Source: Pseudomonas oryzagri (GTDB taxonomy: Bacteria; Pseudomonadota; Gammaproteobacteria; Pseudomonadales; Pseudomonadaceae). From it: a stretch of DNA of 64,000 bases. The notes beneath the pieces are model-generated. The model saw only the letters and a list, made by a program, of their open reading frames with translations, did no database searches and was not told the DNA's origin. Location of the stretch: assembly GCF_020831405.1 (NCBI RefSeq), contig NZ_JAJHPU010000041.1:62001-126000 (forward strand), read 5' to 3'. This document shows positions 18,848 through 30,862 of this stretch, piece by piece (position 1 is the first letter of the stretch; every line of letters begins with the position of its first letter). Position numbers and translations under genes: made by a program.

Positions 18848-19642
18848 TCAGCGGCGCTGGACCACGCTGCTGACGCCGCCGGCGCCGAGCTGCTTCTGCG
18901 CGGCGTCGGCCTGCGGGCGGCTGGTGAAGGGGCCGACCACCACGCGGTGCCAGGTCTTGTCGCCGACCTTGCCCGACTCGATGCGCGCGTCCTGGCCGAG
19001 CAGGATCAGTTTGGCGCGCGCGCTCTCCGCCTGCTCGCGGTTGGCGAAGGAGCCGGCCTGCAGGACGAAGCGCTGGGCGGCGGCCGGCTTGGCGGCGCTG
19101 GGCGTCGGCGTTGCGGGCGTCGAAGTCGCCTTGGTCGCCGTAGCCGTGGTCATCGTCGGTGAGGTCGTGGGGCTGGCGGCTGGCGCCGTGCTCGACGGCT
19201 TGGCCACTGGCTGGGGCGCCGGCTGACTCGGTTTTACCGGCGCCGGCGCCGGTGCCAGCGGCGGCGGTGGCGTGCGACCTTCGAGCAGGGCCTGGGCGCG
19301 CGCGGCATCGACCGCCTGGATCTGCTCCGGCGTGGGCTGTACCTGAGCACCGGCCGGCGACGACCCCTGCGACTCCGGCAGCAGGGTATAGAAGTCGTAC
19401 TTCGGCTTGGGCGGCGATGCCGGTTGCGCCGGCGTGGCCGGCTTGGCGGCGATTTCCGGTTTTTCCGCAGGCGCGCGCTTGATCTCCTCGCCGCCCGGCT
19501 TGAGCTGGGAGAGGAAGACGAAGAAGCCGCCGATCGCCGCGCCGGCGACCAGCCAGATCCAGCCCGGCACCGGCTGGCGGGCCGACGCGGAACTGGTGCG
19601 GCTGGCGCCGCGCGGTTTCGGTTTCTGCTTGCGGGCGGCCAT
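18848..19642 (-). CDS. SPOR domain cell-division protein (FtsN-like)
   Basis: A bitopic inner-membrane protein of 264 residues: basic cytoplasmic N-terminus (about 1-26), one membrane helix (WIWLVAGAAIGGFFVFL), a long Pro/Ala/Thr-rich periplasmic linker and a C-terminal SPOR domain (about 188-262: RFVLQAGSFANREQAE, WHRVVVGPF) that binds denuded peptidoglycan at the septum. Architecture and position next to argS and hslV match the FtsN homologue of pseudomonads. I leave the symbol empty because FtsN essential motifs are poorly conserved. Confidence 0.88.
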   Translation of the reverse strand: MAARKQKPKPRGASRTSSASARQPVPGWIWLVAGAAIGGFFVFLSQLKPGGEEIKRAPAEKPEIAAKPATPAQPASPPKPKYDFYTLLPESQGSSPAGAQVQPTPEQIQAVDAARAQALLEGRTPPPPLAPAPAPVKPSQPAPQPVAKPSSTAPAASPTTSPTMTTATATKATSTPATPTPSAAKPAAAQRFVLQAGSFANREQAESARAKLILLGQDARIESGKVGDKTWHRVVVGPFTSRPQADAAQKQLGAGGVSSVVQRR

Positions 19643-19645
19643 GGC

Positions 19646-21442
<1,797 letters not shown>

Positions 21443-21534
21443 TTATCCGTAGCCCGCCGGGGCTTGCCAACCGCTGACAGTGTAGGGCGCTGGCGGCTGC
21501 GTGGCGCCGCGCCGGTTGTGAGCCGGGTCGCGCT

Positions 21535-23751
21535 TTAGAACAGGTCGATGGGGTCGACGTCCAGCGACCAGCGCACCTGGCGGCTGCCCGGCAGGTTCTC
21601 CAGGTCGAGCAGCCAGGGGCCGAGCAGGCGGTGCAGGGCGGCGCGCGCGGGCGCCTGCAGCAACAGCTGGGCGCGGTGGCGGCCGGCGCGCCGCTCCATG
21701 GGGGCCGGCACCGGGCCGAGCACCTGCACGGCGGCGTCGCCATCCCCCAGGCGCTGCTCGGCGAGCGAAGCGGCCTGATCGAGGAAGGCCTCGGCCTGCT
21801 CGGCCTGGTAGGCGTCGGCGCGCAGCAGGGCGAGGTGGCTGAAGGGCGGCAGGCCGGCGGCGCGGCGCTCGCTGAGGGCCTGCTCGGCGAAGGCGAAGTA
21901 GCCCTGCTCGGTGAGTTGCACCAGCAGCGGGTGGTCGGCCAGGTGGGTCTGGATCACCACCTGGCCCGGCGCCTCGGCGCGTCCGGCGCGGCCGGCGACC
22001 TGGACGATCAGCTGGGCCATGCGTTCGCTGGCGCGGAAGTCGGCGCTGAACAGTCCGCCGTCGGCGTCGAGGATGGCGACCAGGGTGACCCGCGGGAAGT
22101 GGTGGCCCTTGGCGAGCATCTGGGTGCCGATCAGGATGCACGGCTCGCCACGTTGGACGGTGGCGAACAGCCGCTCCATGGCGCCCTTGCGCGCCGTGCT
22201 GTCGCGGTCGACGCGCAGTACCGGAAAGTCGGGGAACAGCAGACGCAGACGTTCCTCGCTGCGCTCGGTGCCGACCCCGACCGGGCGCAGGTCGACGTGC
22301 CGACACTGCGGGCAGGCAGCCGGCAGGCCCTGGCGGTGGTCACAATGGTGGCAGCGCAGCTGCTGGTGGCGCTGGTGCAGGGTCAGGCGGGCGTCGCAGC
22401 GCGGGCACAGGGCCTGCCAACCGCAGTCGTGGCACAGCAGGGTGGGCGCGAAGCCGCGGCGGTTGAGGAACACCAGCACCTGCTGGCCGGCGGCCAGGGT
22501 GTCGCCGATCAGCCGTTGCAGCGGCGGCGAGATACCGCTATCCAGCGGCCGGCTGCGCACATCGAGGCGCTCGAAGCGCGGCGCCCTGGCGCCGCCGGCG
22601 CGCTGGGTCAGGCGCAGCAGGGCGTAGCGGCCCTGTTCGGCGTTGTGCAGGCTTTCCAGCGACGGAGTGGCCGAGCCGAGCAGCAGCGGCACGCGCTCCA
22701 GGCGCGCGCGCATCACCGCCAGGTCGCGCGCATGGTAGCGCAGGCCTTCCTGCTGTTTATAGGAGGCGTCGTGCTCCTCGTCGACGATGATCAGGCCCGG
22801 CGTTTTGAGCGGGGTGAACAACGCCGAGCGGGTACCGATGACGATCTGGGCGTGGCCCTCGCCGGCGGCCTGCCAGGCCTCCAGGCGCTCGCGGTCGGTG
22901 AGGCCGGAGTGCAGCAGGGCGATGCGCGCATTGAAGCGGCGGGCGAAACGCTCGAGGGTCTGCGGGCCGAGGTTGATCTCGGGGATCAGCACCAGCGCCT
23001 GCTTGCCGGCCTCGAGGGTTTCGCGGATCAGTTGCAGGTAGACCTCGGTCTTGCCGCTGCCGGTGACCCCGGCCAGCAGGCAGGGATGGAAGCGGCCGAA
23101 GCCTGCGCGCACCGCCTCGAAGGCGCTGCGCTGTTCGGCGTTGAGCGCCAGCTCCGGCTGCAGCAGCCAGGCGCCGTGGTGTTCGGGAACGCTCGGCCGG
23201 CGACGGATCACCTCGACCAGGCCCTTGTCGTGCAGCAGCTTGAGGCTGTCGCGCGCCAGCTGGAACTGGTCCAGCAGGTTCTGGTTGATGCCGTGCGGAT
23301 GCTGAGCCAGGGTGGCCAGCGCCTGGCGCTGGCGCGGCGCGCGCGCCAGGCGCGGATCGTCGAGGCGGGCGTGGGGCATCGCCTGCCAGATGCGCTCCTC
23401 GCCGCGCTCGGCCGGCTCGCCCTGGCGCAGCAGGTTGGGCAGGGCCCAGCTGAAGGTATCGCCGAGGCTGTGCTGATAATAGCTGGCCGTCCAGCGGCAC
23501 AGCTCGAGCAGCGCCGGCGGCAGCACCGGTTGACGATCGAGCAGCGCCGAGGCGCTGCGCAGGCGCTCCTCGGCCACTTCGCTGTGCGCGACCCGCTCGA
23601 CCAGCACGCCGACCAGCTCGCGGCGGCCGAACGGCACGCGCAGGCGCACGCCGGGTTCCAGCAGGGTCGGGTCGCAGCCTGCCGGCGCCCGGTAGTCGAA
23701 CAGGCGGCGCAGCGGCGAGGGCAGGGCGAGGCGCAGGATCGGATCGGTCAC
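21535..23751 (-). CDS. priA: Primosomal protein N' (replication restart helicase)
   Basis: A 3'-5' DNA helicase that reloads the replisome at stalled forks. The 738-residue protein has the N-terminal DNA-binding region (LPSPLRRLFDY), Walker A GVTGSGKTEVYL near residue 230, the DEEHD box and eight zinc-binding cysteines at about 435-480 (CHDCGWQALCPRC, CHHC, CPQC). I chose GTG 23751 because GGAG lies at good spacing and homologues begin at this point; the open frame continues to 23862. Confidence 0.95.
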   Translation of the reverse strand: MTDPILRLALPSPLRRLFDYRAPAGCDPTLLEPGVRLRVPFGRRELVGVLVERVAHSEVAEERLRSASALLDRQPVLPPALLELCRWTASYYQHSLGDTFSWALPNLLRQGEPAERGEERIWQAMPHARLDDPRLARAPRQRQALATLAQHPHGINQNLLDQFQLARDSLKLLHDKGLVEVIRRRPSVPEHHGAWLLQPELALNAEQRSAFEAVRAGFGRFHPCLLAGVTGSGKTEVYLQLIRETLEAGKQALVLIPEINLGPQTLERFARRFNARIALLHSGLTDRERLEAWQAAGEGHAQIVIGTRSALFTPLKTPGLIIVDEEHDASYKQQEGLRYHARDLAVMRARLERVPLLLGSATPSLESLHNAEQGRYALLRLTQRAGGARAPRFERLDVRSRPLDSGISPPLQRLIGDTLAAGQQVLVFLNRRGFAPTLLCHDCGWQALCPRCDARLTLHQRHQQLRCHHCDHRQGLPAACPQCRHVDLRPVGVGTERSEERLRLLFPDFPVLRVDRDSTARKGAMERLFATVQRGEPCILIGTQMLAKGHHFPRVTLVAILDADGGLFSADFRASERMAQLIVQVAGRAGRAEAPGQVVIQTHLADHPLLVQLTEQGYFAFAEQALSERRAAGLPPFSHLALLRADAYQAEQAEAFLDQAASLAEQRLGDGDAAVQVLGPVPAPMERRAGRHRAQLLLQAPARAALHRLLGPWLLDLENLPGSRQVRWSLDVDPIDLF

Positions 23752-23834
23752 GCAGGGGCTCCGCAGGCGAAGGCCGGCGATAAAGGCCGGCGATATTAGC
23801 ACGCCCTCCGAGGCCTGCCGTGACGGCCGGAGGC

Positions 23835-23862
23835 TTGCATCGGCAGGGGGGTCTGTTATCAT
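23835..23862 (+). promoter_or_regulatory. Likely sigma-70 promoter of rpmE
   Basis: A -35 TTGCAT (23835-23840) and -10 TATCAT (23857-23862) are separated by 16 bases and point towards rpmE. They predict a leader of roughly 95 bases. Confidence 0.55.
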
Positions 23863-23931
23863 GCCGCCCTATTTTTCCGGGTGGCCCGACTACCCCGGTG
23901 AATTACCTCGTGCGGTGCCCGGCATGGTGTC

Positions 23932-23950
23932 GGGTGGCGGCACACCACCC
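23932..23950 (+). promoter_or_regulatory. Hairpin just before the rpmE ribosome binding site
   Basis: GGGTGG (23932-23937) pairs with CCACCC (23945-23950), three bases before the GAGGA ribosome binding site at 23953-23957. Other partial pairings occur earlier in the leader (CCCG/CGGG). It could be a site for feedback control by free L31, by analogy with other ribosomal protein leaders. Confidence 0.4.
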
Positions 23951-23964
23951 CTGAGGATCCATAG

Positions 23965-24183
23965 ATGAAACCGGAAATCCATCCCGAGTATAAAGAAGTC
24001 ACCGCGACCTGCAGCTGCGGCAACGTGGTCAAGACCCGTTCCACCCTGTGCAAGGACCTGAGCCTCGACGTGTGCTCCGAGTGCCACCCGTTCTACACCG
24101 GCAAGCAGAAGGTGCTCGACACCGGCGGCCGTATCGACCGCTTCAAGCAGCGTTTTGCCGGCTTCGGTGCCAGCAAGAAGTAA
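23965..24183 (+). CDS. rpmE: 50S ribosomal protein L31, zinc-binding form
   Basis: Component of the large ribosomal subunit that bridges the subunits. The 72-residue protein keeps the zinc cysteines: CSCG (Cys16, Cys18) and CSEC (Cys37, Cys40), so it is the zinc-containing C+ type rather than the zinc-independent paralogue. GAGGA lies 7 bases before the ATG. Its terminator is inside the next gene. Confidence 0.98.
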   Translation: MKPEIHPEYKEVTATCSCGNVVKTRSTLCKDLSLDVCSECHPFYTGKQKVLDTGGRIDRFKQRFAGFGASKK

Positions 24184-24186
24184 GCG

Positions 24187-25011
24187 GTGCGTATCGGGAT
24201 GCGCCAGGCGTTTCCCGCTGCCACGAGAAAGGCGTCCCTCTGGGGCGCCTTTTTTGTTTGCGCCGTATTTTCCCTGGCGCCACTGCGAGCCCTGGCCGAG
24301 GGCTGCCGTGCGCCCGGCCCGCTGCGCGAGGCGCAGGTGGCCAGGGTGGTGGACGGCGATACCCTGCGTCTCAGCGATGGACGCAGCGTGCGGCTGATCG
24401 GCGTCAATGCCCCGGAGATGGGGCGCGAGGGGCGTCCGGACGAGCCCTTCGCCGTGGCGGCGACTCGCCAGCTCGAGCAATTGGTCGCTGCCAGCGGCGG
24501 ACGGGTCGCCTTGCTGGTCGGCGCGCAGGCGCACGATCACTACGGGCGCAGCCTGGCGCACGCCTTCGGCCGCGATGGCGCCAACTGGGAAGCCCAGCAG
24601 CTGGCCGCAGGCCTGGGCTTTGCCGTGGCACTGGCGCCGAATACCGCGCTGGCCTCCTGCCAGTTCGCCGCCGAGGCGAAGGCGCGCGCGACGGGGCGCG
24701 GCCTCTGGCGGCGCAACCCGGTGCTCGACGCCGCGCAGCTGCGACGAGGCGGCTTCGCGCTGCTGCGTGGCCGCGTCGAGGCGGTCGAGCGCAGCCGGGG
24801 CGGCGTCTGGCTGGAGCTGGAGGGGGATCTGGTGTTGCAGATTGCTCCGCAAGCGCTGGCGCAGTTCGACGAGCAGGCACTGCAGGGGCTCCGGGGGCAG
24901 GTGGTCGAGGCGCGCGGCTGGGTAGTCGACCGCCAACGGCGCGGCGCGCTCAAGCCGGGGCAGGCGCGCTGGCTACTGCGCGTCACGCATCCGGCGATGC
25001 TCGGGCGCTGA
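24187..25011 (+). CDS. Secreted thermonuclease-family (SNase-like) protein
   Basis: A probable calcium-dependent nuclease exported from the cytoplasm. A signal peptide (about residues 5-38, hydrophobic core GAFFVCAVFSLAPLRALA) precedes an SNase fold with ARVVDGDTLRL, VRLIGVNAPEMG, HDHYGRSLAHAF and the ATGRGLWR end; a further ~80 residues look like an OB-type domain. GTG 24187 gives 274 residues; ATG 24199 gives 270 and is equally possible. No good ribosome binding site is visible for either. The codons for residues 15-23 overlap the rpmE terminator, so expression from the rpmE promoter should be limited. Confidence 0.85.
   Translation: MRIGMRQAFPAATRKASLWGAFFVCAVFSLAPLRALAEGCRAPGPLREAQVARVVDGDTLRLSDGRSVRLIGVNAPEMGREGRPDEPFAVAATRQLEQLVAASGGRVALLVGAQAHDHYGRSLAHAFGRDGANWEAQQLAAGLGFAVALAPNTALASCQFAAEAKARATGRGLWRRNPVLDAAQLRRGGFALLRGRVEAVERSRGGVWLELEGDLVLQIAPQALAQFDEQALQGLRGQVVEARGWVVDRQRRGALKPGQARWLLRVTHPAMLGR
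24229..24255 (+). terminator. rpmE intrinsic terminator, inside the nuclease gene
   Basis: AAGGCGTCCC (24229-24238) pairs with GGGGCGCCTT (24242-24251; one T-G wobble) around a 3-base loop, followed by a run of Ts to 24255. It is a textbook intrinsic terminator 46 bases after the rpmE stop, yet it lies within the reading frame of the next gene. Confidence 0.85.
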
Positions 25012-25118
25012 GCGGTACCCTGCGCAATCGCGCGCCTATCATTGAGCGCCGATGTGAGCGATGGCGGTACTTTCCATGCACGCCAGGGACACCTGAAAGT
25101 CTAGTGTCGAGGGGCTTG

Positions 25119-25154
25119 ACAAGCGCGCTTTGCGCTCTGGGTGGGCGCGCTTGT
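25119..25154. promoter_or_regulatory. 10-bp inverted repeat upstream of maeB
   Basis: ACAAGCGCGC (25119-25128) and GCGCGCTTGT (25145-25154) are exact inverted repeats 16 bases apart. The left arm overlaps a TTGACA at 25116-25121, but no -10 lies at normal spacing. It may be a regulator site or a hairpin ahead of maeB. Confidence 0.35.
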
Positions 25155-25226
25155 AGGCGGGCGCGCACTTGCCGTATGCTCGTGCTCCCTGTCTGTACCT
25201 ATAAAATAGAAAGTGGAAGCACCAAC

Positions 25227-26495
25227 ATGTCCGATCTGAAAACTGCCGCGCTCGAGTACCACGCTCAGCCTCGTCCCGGCAAGCTGAGCGTTGAGCTGAC
25301 CAAGCCCACGGTTACCGCGCGCGACCTGTCCCTGGCCTACAGCCCCGGCGTGGCGGAGCCGGTGCGCGAAATCGCCCGCGATGCCGAGCTGGCCTTCAAG
25401 TACACCGGCAAGGGCAACCTGGTGGCGGTCATCTCCGATGGTACGGCGATTCTCGGCCTAGGCGACCTCGGCCCGCTGGCTTCCAAGCCGGTGATGGAAG
25501 GCAAGGGCGTACTGTTCAAGCGCTTCGCCGGTATCGATGTGTTCGATATCGAGGTGGACGCGGAAAGCCCCCAAGCCTTCATCGATACCGTCAAGCGCAT
25601 CTCGGTGACTTTCGGCGGCATCAACCTGGAGGACATCAAGGCGCCCGAGTGCTTCGAGATCGAGCGCGCGCTCATCGAGCAGTGCGACATCCCGGTGTTC
25701 CACGATGACCAGCACGGCACCGCTATCGTGACTGCTGCCGGTATGCTCAATGCTCTGGAAATCGTCGGCAAGAAGCTGGAAGACGCGCAGATCGTCTGTC
25801 TCGGCGCTGGTGCCGCGGCCACCGCCTGCATGAAGCTGCTGGTCAGCATGGGTGCCAAGGTCGAAAATATCTTCATGATCGACCGCAAGGGCGTGATCCA
25901 CGCCGGCCGTGACGATCTCAATCAGTACAAGTCGCTGTTCGCCCACGAAACCGACAAGCGCACCCTGAGCGATGCCATGAAGGGCGCCGACGTGTTCGTC
26001 GGTCTGTCCGGCGCCAACCTGCTGTCGGCGGAAGATATGGCGCAGATGGCGCCGAATCCCATCGTGTTCGCCTGCTCCAACCCGGATCCGGAGATCAAGC
26101 CGGAGCTGGCCCGTGAAGTGCGCCCGGATGTGATCATGGCCACTGGCCGTTCCGACTATCCGAACCAGGTCAACAACGTCCTCGGCTTCCCCTTCATCTT
26201 CCGCGGAGCCCTCGACGTTCGCGCCACCCGCATCAACGAGGAGATGAAGATCGCCGCCGTGCACGCCATCCGCGACCTGGCCAAGCTGCCGGTGCCGCAG
26301 GAAGTCTGCGCTGCCTATGGCGTAGACAGCCTGGAGTTCGGTCGCGAGTACATCATTCCCAAGCCGATGGACCAGCGTCTGATCCAGCTGGTGCCGGATG
26401 CGGTGGCCAAGGCCGCCATCGAGACCGGCGTGGCCCGCCTCGGCTATCCGAAGCATTACCCGCTGAAGTCGGCCGACGACGTGTTCAACGGCTGA
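25227..26495 (+). CDS. maeB: NADP-dependent malic enzyme, short form
   Basis: Oxidatively decarboxylates malate to pyruvate, yielding NADPH. The 422-residue protein contains the malic N-terminal domain (SLAYSPGVAEPV, tyrosine/lysine catalytic region, FHDDQHGTAIV) and the NAD(P)-binding domain (CLGAGAAATACMKLL). It lacks the C-terminal phosphotransacetylase-like domain found in the roughly 760-residue enteric MaeB. A bidirectional terminator follows. Confidence 0.95.
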   Translation: MSDLKTAALEYHAQPRPGKLSVELTKPTVTARDLSLAYSPGVAEPVREIARDAELAFKYTGKGNLVAVISDGTAILGLGDLGPLASKPVMEGKGVLFKRFAGIDVFDIEVDAESPQAFIDTVKRISVTFGGINLEDIKAPECFEIERALIEQCDIPVFHDDQHGTAIVTAAGMLNALEIVGKKLEDAQIVCLGAGAAATACMKLLVSMGAKVENIFMIDRKGVIHAGRDDLNQYKSLFAHETDKRTLSDAMKGADVFVGLSGANLLSAEDMAQMAPNPIVFACSNPDPEIKPELAREVRPDVIMATGRSDYPNQVNNVLGFPFIFRGALDVRATRINEEMKIAAVHAIRDLAKLPVPQEVCAAYGVDSLEFGREYIIPKPMDQRLIQLVPDAVAKAAIETGVARLGYPKHYPLKSADDVFNG

Positions 26496-26511
26496 TATTT
26501 CGTCCGGAAAC

Positions 26512-26538
26512 AAAAAACCCCGCGCTGCGGGGTTTTTT
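26512..26538. terminator. Bidirectional terminator between maeB and ponA
   Basis: A6-CCCCGC (26512-26523) pairs with GCGGGG-T6 (26527-26538) across a 3-base loop. The A and T runs make it work for both convergent genes. Confidence 0.92.
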
Positions 26539-26576
26539 GTCGGTGGCGGTTATGAGGCCCGGCCGCGGGTCTTGGG

Positions 26577-28988
26577 TCAGAACAGATCGATGGGTACCGG
26601 TGCCGGCTCGCCGCCGAAATGGTCCTCGAAGCCGGCGGTGCTCTGCAGGGTCGGCTCGGGCGGGGCGTCCTTGTTGAACAGCTCGAAGACCGCGCCGGGG
26701 GTGCCGGGGGCGGCGGCGAGGCCGGTCGACGGATCGATGCGCAGGCGCAGCAAACCCTCCGGTTCGGCGGGCAGGTGGGGCGGATGATCCTTGAGCGCCA
26801 CGCCCATGTAGCGCATCCATATCGGCAGGGCGACGGTACCGCCGAATTCGTGACGGCCGAGACTCTGCGGCTGGTCGAAGCCGGCCCAGGCGGTGGTGAC
26901 GAAGTCGCCGTTGTAGCCGGCGAACCAGGAGTCCTTCTGCTCGTTGGTGGTGCCGGTCTTGCCGGCCAGATCAGAGCGCTCGAGACTCAGCGCGCGGCGG
27001 GCGGTACCCCGCTTGATCACATCCTGCAGCATGCTGGTCATGATATAGGCGGTGCGTGGATCGAGCACACGCTCGGCCTGGATGGGCTGCGGGACGGAGT
27101 CGCCCGCTACGGGGCTGGCGGTGGCGACCGGGGTAGCCTCGGCTGGCACCTGCTGGGCGCTCGGGGTGCGGGCCGGATTGGCTTCGAACAGCGGCTCGCC
27201 CTCGCGGCTCTCGATACGGGTGATCAGGTAGGGCTGAACACGATAGCCGCCGTTGGCGAAGACCGCATAGCCGGTGGTGACCTCCAGCGGAGTCAGGTTG
27301 GCGGTGCCCAAGGCCAGCGAGAAGTTGCGCGGCAGCTCCTGCGGCGGGAGGCTGAAGCGCTTGCTGTAGTCGAGGACGTAATCGATGCCGAGCTCCTGCA
27401 GCAGGCGGATCGACACCAGGTTGCGCGAGCGGAACAGGGCTTCGCGCATGCGGATCGGACCGAGGAAGGTATTGTTGTCGTTCTTCGGTCGCCACACCTC
27501 GCCAGTGTAGGGGTCGACGAACTCGATGGGGGCGTCGTTGATCAGGCTGGCGGCCGTGAACCCCTTGTCCAGGGCGGCACTGTAGATAAACGGCTTGAAG
27601 CTCGAGCCGGGCTGGCGTTTTGCCTGCGTGGCGCGGTTGTAGTTGCTCTGCTCGAAGGAGAAGCCGCCGATCAGGGCGCGGACTGCGCCGTCATGTGGAT
27701 CCAGCGAGACGAGGGCGCCTTGCGCCTGCGGCAGTTGGACAAAGCGCAGGCTGCCGTCGTCCTGGCGCTGCACGCGGATCAGGTCGCCGATCTGCACCAC
27801 GTCAGCCGGCTTGCCGGGCTGGCGCCCCAGGCTGTTGTTGCTGAGGTGCGGGCGCGCCCACTTCATGGTTTGCCAGCTGACCGGCTCTTCGCTGCCGTTG
27901 CGCATCAGCACCTGGATGCCGTCGCTGTTGATGCTGGTCACTACGGCCGGCTCGAGGCCGCCTAGAATGCTCTGCTCGTAGAGCTTGAGCGCCCACTGGT
28001 GGCGGTCGAGCTGGGCCAGGCGCTGCTCGGGGCCGCGGTAGCCATGGCGCTGGTCATAGTCGAGCAGTCCTTCGCGCAGGGCCCGGTTGGCCGCCGTCTG
28101 CAGTTCGCTGCTGACGCTGGTATAGACCCGATAACCTTCGGTATAGGCGTCGCCGCCGAAGCGGCTGACGATTTCGGCGCGGGCCATTTCCGCGACGTAG
28201 GGCGCTTCCAGTTCGGGCGGGGTGACGACCTGCTGGTGCGCCTCGACCGTTTCGGCGAGGGCGCTCTGGTAGCGCTGCTGGTCGATCTTGCCGAGTTCGT
28301 ACATGCGCGACAGAATCCAGTCGCGGCGGATCTTGGCGCGCTCGGGGTTGGCCACCGGGTTGTAACGCGAGGGGGCCTTGGGCAGGCCGGCGATCATCGC
28401 CAGCTGCGCCAGCGACAGTTCGCCGATCGACTTGCCATAGTAGATCTGCGCGGCCGCCTCGATCCCATAGGCGCGGTTGCCCAGATAGATCTTGTTGACG
28501 TAGAGCTCGAGGATCTCGTTCTTGTCGAGGGCGCGCTCGATCTGCAGGGCCAGCAAGATCTCGGTGATCTTCCGGGAGAAGCTGCGCTCGTTGGAAAGGA
28601 AGAAATTCTTCGCCACCTGCATGGTGATGGTGCTACCGCCGGTCTGGATCTGGCCGCTCTGCAATAATTGCGCAGCAGCACGCATCAGGCTCTTCAGGTC
28701 GACACCATAATGGTGAGCGAAATTGTCATCCTCCGCAGCCAGCAAAGCGTCGACAAAATCCTGGGGAATGTCGGCGAAGTGGATGGGACTACGGCGCATT
28801 TCGCCGAATTCGGCGATGAGCTTGGCGTCGGCGCTGTAGATCCGCAGGGGGACCTGCATGCGCACGTTGCGCAGGGTTTCCACCGACGGCAGGCTCGGGC
28901 TGAGATAGAGGAAGGTGCCGCTCAGGGCCAGCAATACAGCGCTGATCAGGGCGACGCAGGTCCACGAAAAAAGCTTCAACAGGCGCAT
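26577..28988 (-). CDS. ponA: Penicillin-binding protein 1A
   Basis: Bifunctional class A peptidoglycan synthase in the inner membrane. The 803-residue protein has one N-terminal membrane helix (about 8-30), a GT51 glycosyltransferase domain (EDDNFAHHYGVD near 90, GGSTITMQVAKN), an OB-like insert and a transpeptidase domain with SSFK (after RQPG) near residue 460 and KTGTT near 677. It is divergent from pilM, the arrangement conserved in pseudomonads. Confidence 0.96.
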   Translation of the reverse strand: MRLLKLFSWTCVALISAVLLALSGTFLYLSPSLPSVETLRNVRMQVPLRIYSADAKLIAEFGEMRRSPIHFADIPQDFVDALLAAEDDNFAHHYGVDLKSLMRAAAQLLQSGQIQTGGSTITMQVAKNFFLSNERSFSRKITEILLALQIERALDKNEILELYVNKIYLGNRAYGIEAAAQIYYGKSIGELSLAQLAMIAGLPKAPSRYNPVANPERAKIRRDWILSRMYELGKIDQQRYQSALAETVEAHQQVVTPPELEAPYVAEMARAEIVSRFGGDAYTEGYRVYTSVSSELQTAANRALREGLLDYDQRHGYRGPEQRLAQLDRHQWALKLYEQSILGGLEPAVVTSINSDGIQVLMRNGSEEPVSWQTMKWARPHLSNNSLGRQPGKPADVVQIGDLIRVQRQDDGSLRFVQLPQAQGALVSLDPHDGAVRALIGGFSFEQSNYNRATQAKRQPGSSFKPFIYSAALDKGFTAASLINDAPIEFVDPYTGEVWRPKNDNNTFLGPIRMREALFRSRNLVSIRLLQELGIDYVLDYSKRFSLPPQELPRNFSLALGTANLTPLEVTTGYAVFANGGYRVQPYLITRIESREGEPLFEANPARTPSAQQVPAEATPVATASPVAGDSVPQPIQAERVLDPRTAYIMTSMLQDVIKRGTARRALSLERSDLAGKTGTTNEQKDSWFAGYNGDFVTTAWAGFDQPQSLGRHEFGGTVALPIWMRYMGVALKDHPPHLPAEPEGLLRLRIDPSTGLAAAPGTPGAVFELFNKDAPPEPTLQSTAGFEDHFGGEPAPVPIDLF

Positions 28989-29058
28989 CAGGAGTCTTGC
29001 TTGTCCGGGGGTGAGTGAGTAGAGCGGGTGGCGCGGGGAAAAGGCAAAAGCTGTTCAC

Positions 29059-29064
29059 ATTATA
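29059..29064 (-). promoter_or_regulatory. Probable ponA -10 element
   Basis: The minus strand reads TATAAT here, a perfect -10 hexamer about 70 bases upstream of the ponA ATG. The corresponding -35 region is weak (TGGCTA at 18-base spacing). Confidence 0.45.
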
Positions 29065-29144
29065 GGTGTTTTCCCTCGGAAGTAGCCATTTGGCCTGATG
29101 TCAAGTGGGGGGGTTTAATGCTGAAATACATCAACCGTCCGTAA

Positions 29145-30235
<1,091 letters not shown>

Positions 30236-30236
<1 letters not shown>

Positions 30237-30862
30237 TGGCCAGAATCAACCTTCTCCCTTGGCGCGAACAACGCCGCGAGGAGCGCAAGCAGCGCTTCCT
30301 GGTGGCGCTCGGTGCGGTACTGGTCGGAGCGGCAGCTCTGGTGTTTGCCGGCGATCAATACCTGAACGCCATGATCGAGCGCCAGAACGCGCGCAATGAG
30401 TTCGTGCGCAAGGAAATCGCCGTGCTGGATGCGCGGATCAAGGAAATCAAGGAGCTTAAGGAGCGTCGCCAGCAACTGCTGGAACGCATGAAGATCATCC
30501 AAGATCTGCAGGGTAATCGTCCGATCATCGCTCGAGTGTTCGATCAATTGGTCCGCACTCTGCCAGATGGCGTGCATTTCACCGAGCTGAAAATGACCGG
30601 CAAGGACATCGCCGTCAAAGGTGCGGCCGAGTCCAACAACCGGGTTTCCACGCTAATGCGCAACCTGGACGCTTCCGAGTGGCTGATGGCGCCGAACCTT
30701 ACCGAGGTCAAGGCGGTGACCGCAGGCGCCGTGGATCAGGCCAACGTATTCCAGTTGACCGTCCAGCAAACTAAGCCGGGGGAGGAGAACGTGGCTCAGG
30801 TGGCAGCGCCGCTGCCGGCGGCAAAAGGTAAACAGGCCAACAATAAGGGAGCCAAAAAATGA
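30236..30862 (+). CDS. pilN: Type IV pilus assembly protein PilN
   Basis: Bitopic inner-membrane protein linking PilM to PilO. It has 208 residues. The cytoplasmic N-terminus carries the PilM-binding motif INLLPW (residues 4-9); a membrane helix follows (about 22-40), then a coiled coil (IKEIKELKERRQQLLERM) and a ferredoxin-like periplasmic domain. Overlaps pilO by four bases. Confidence 0.96.
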
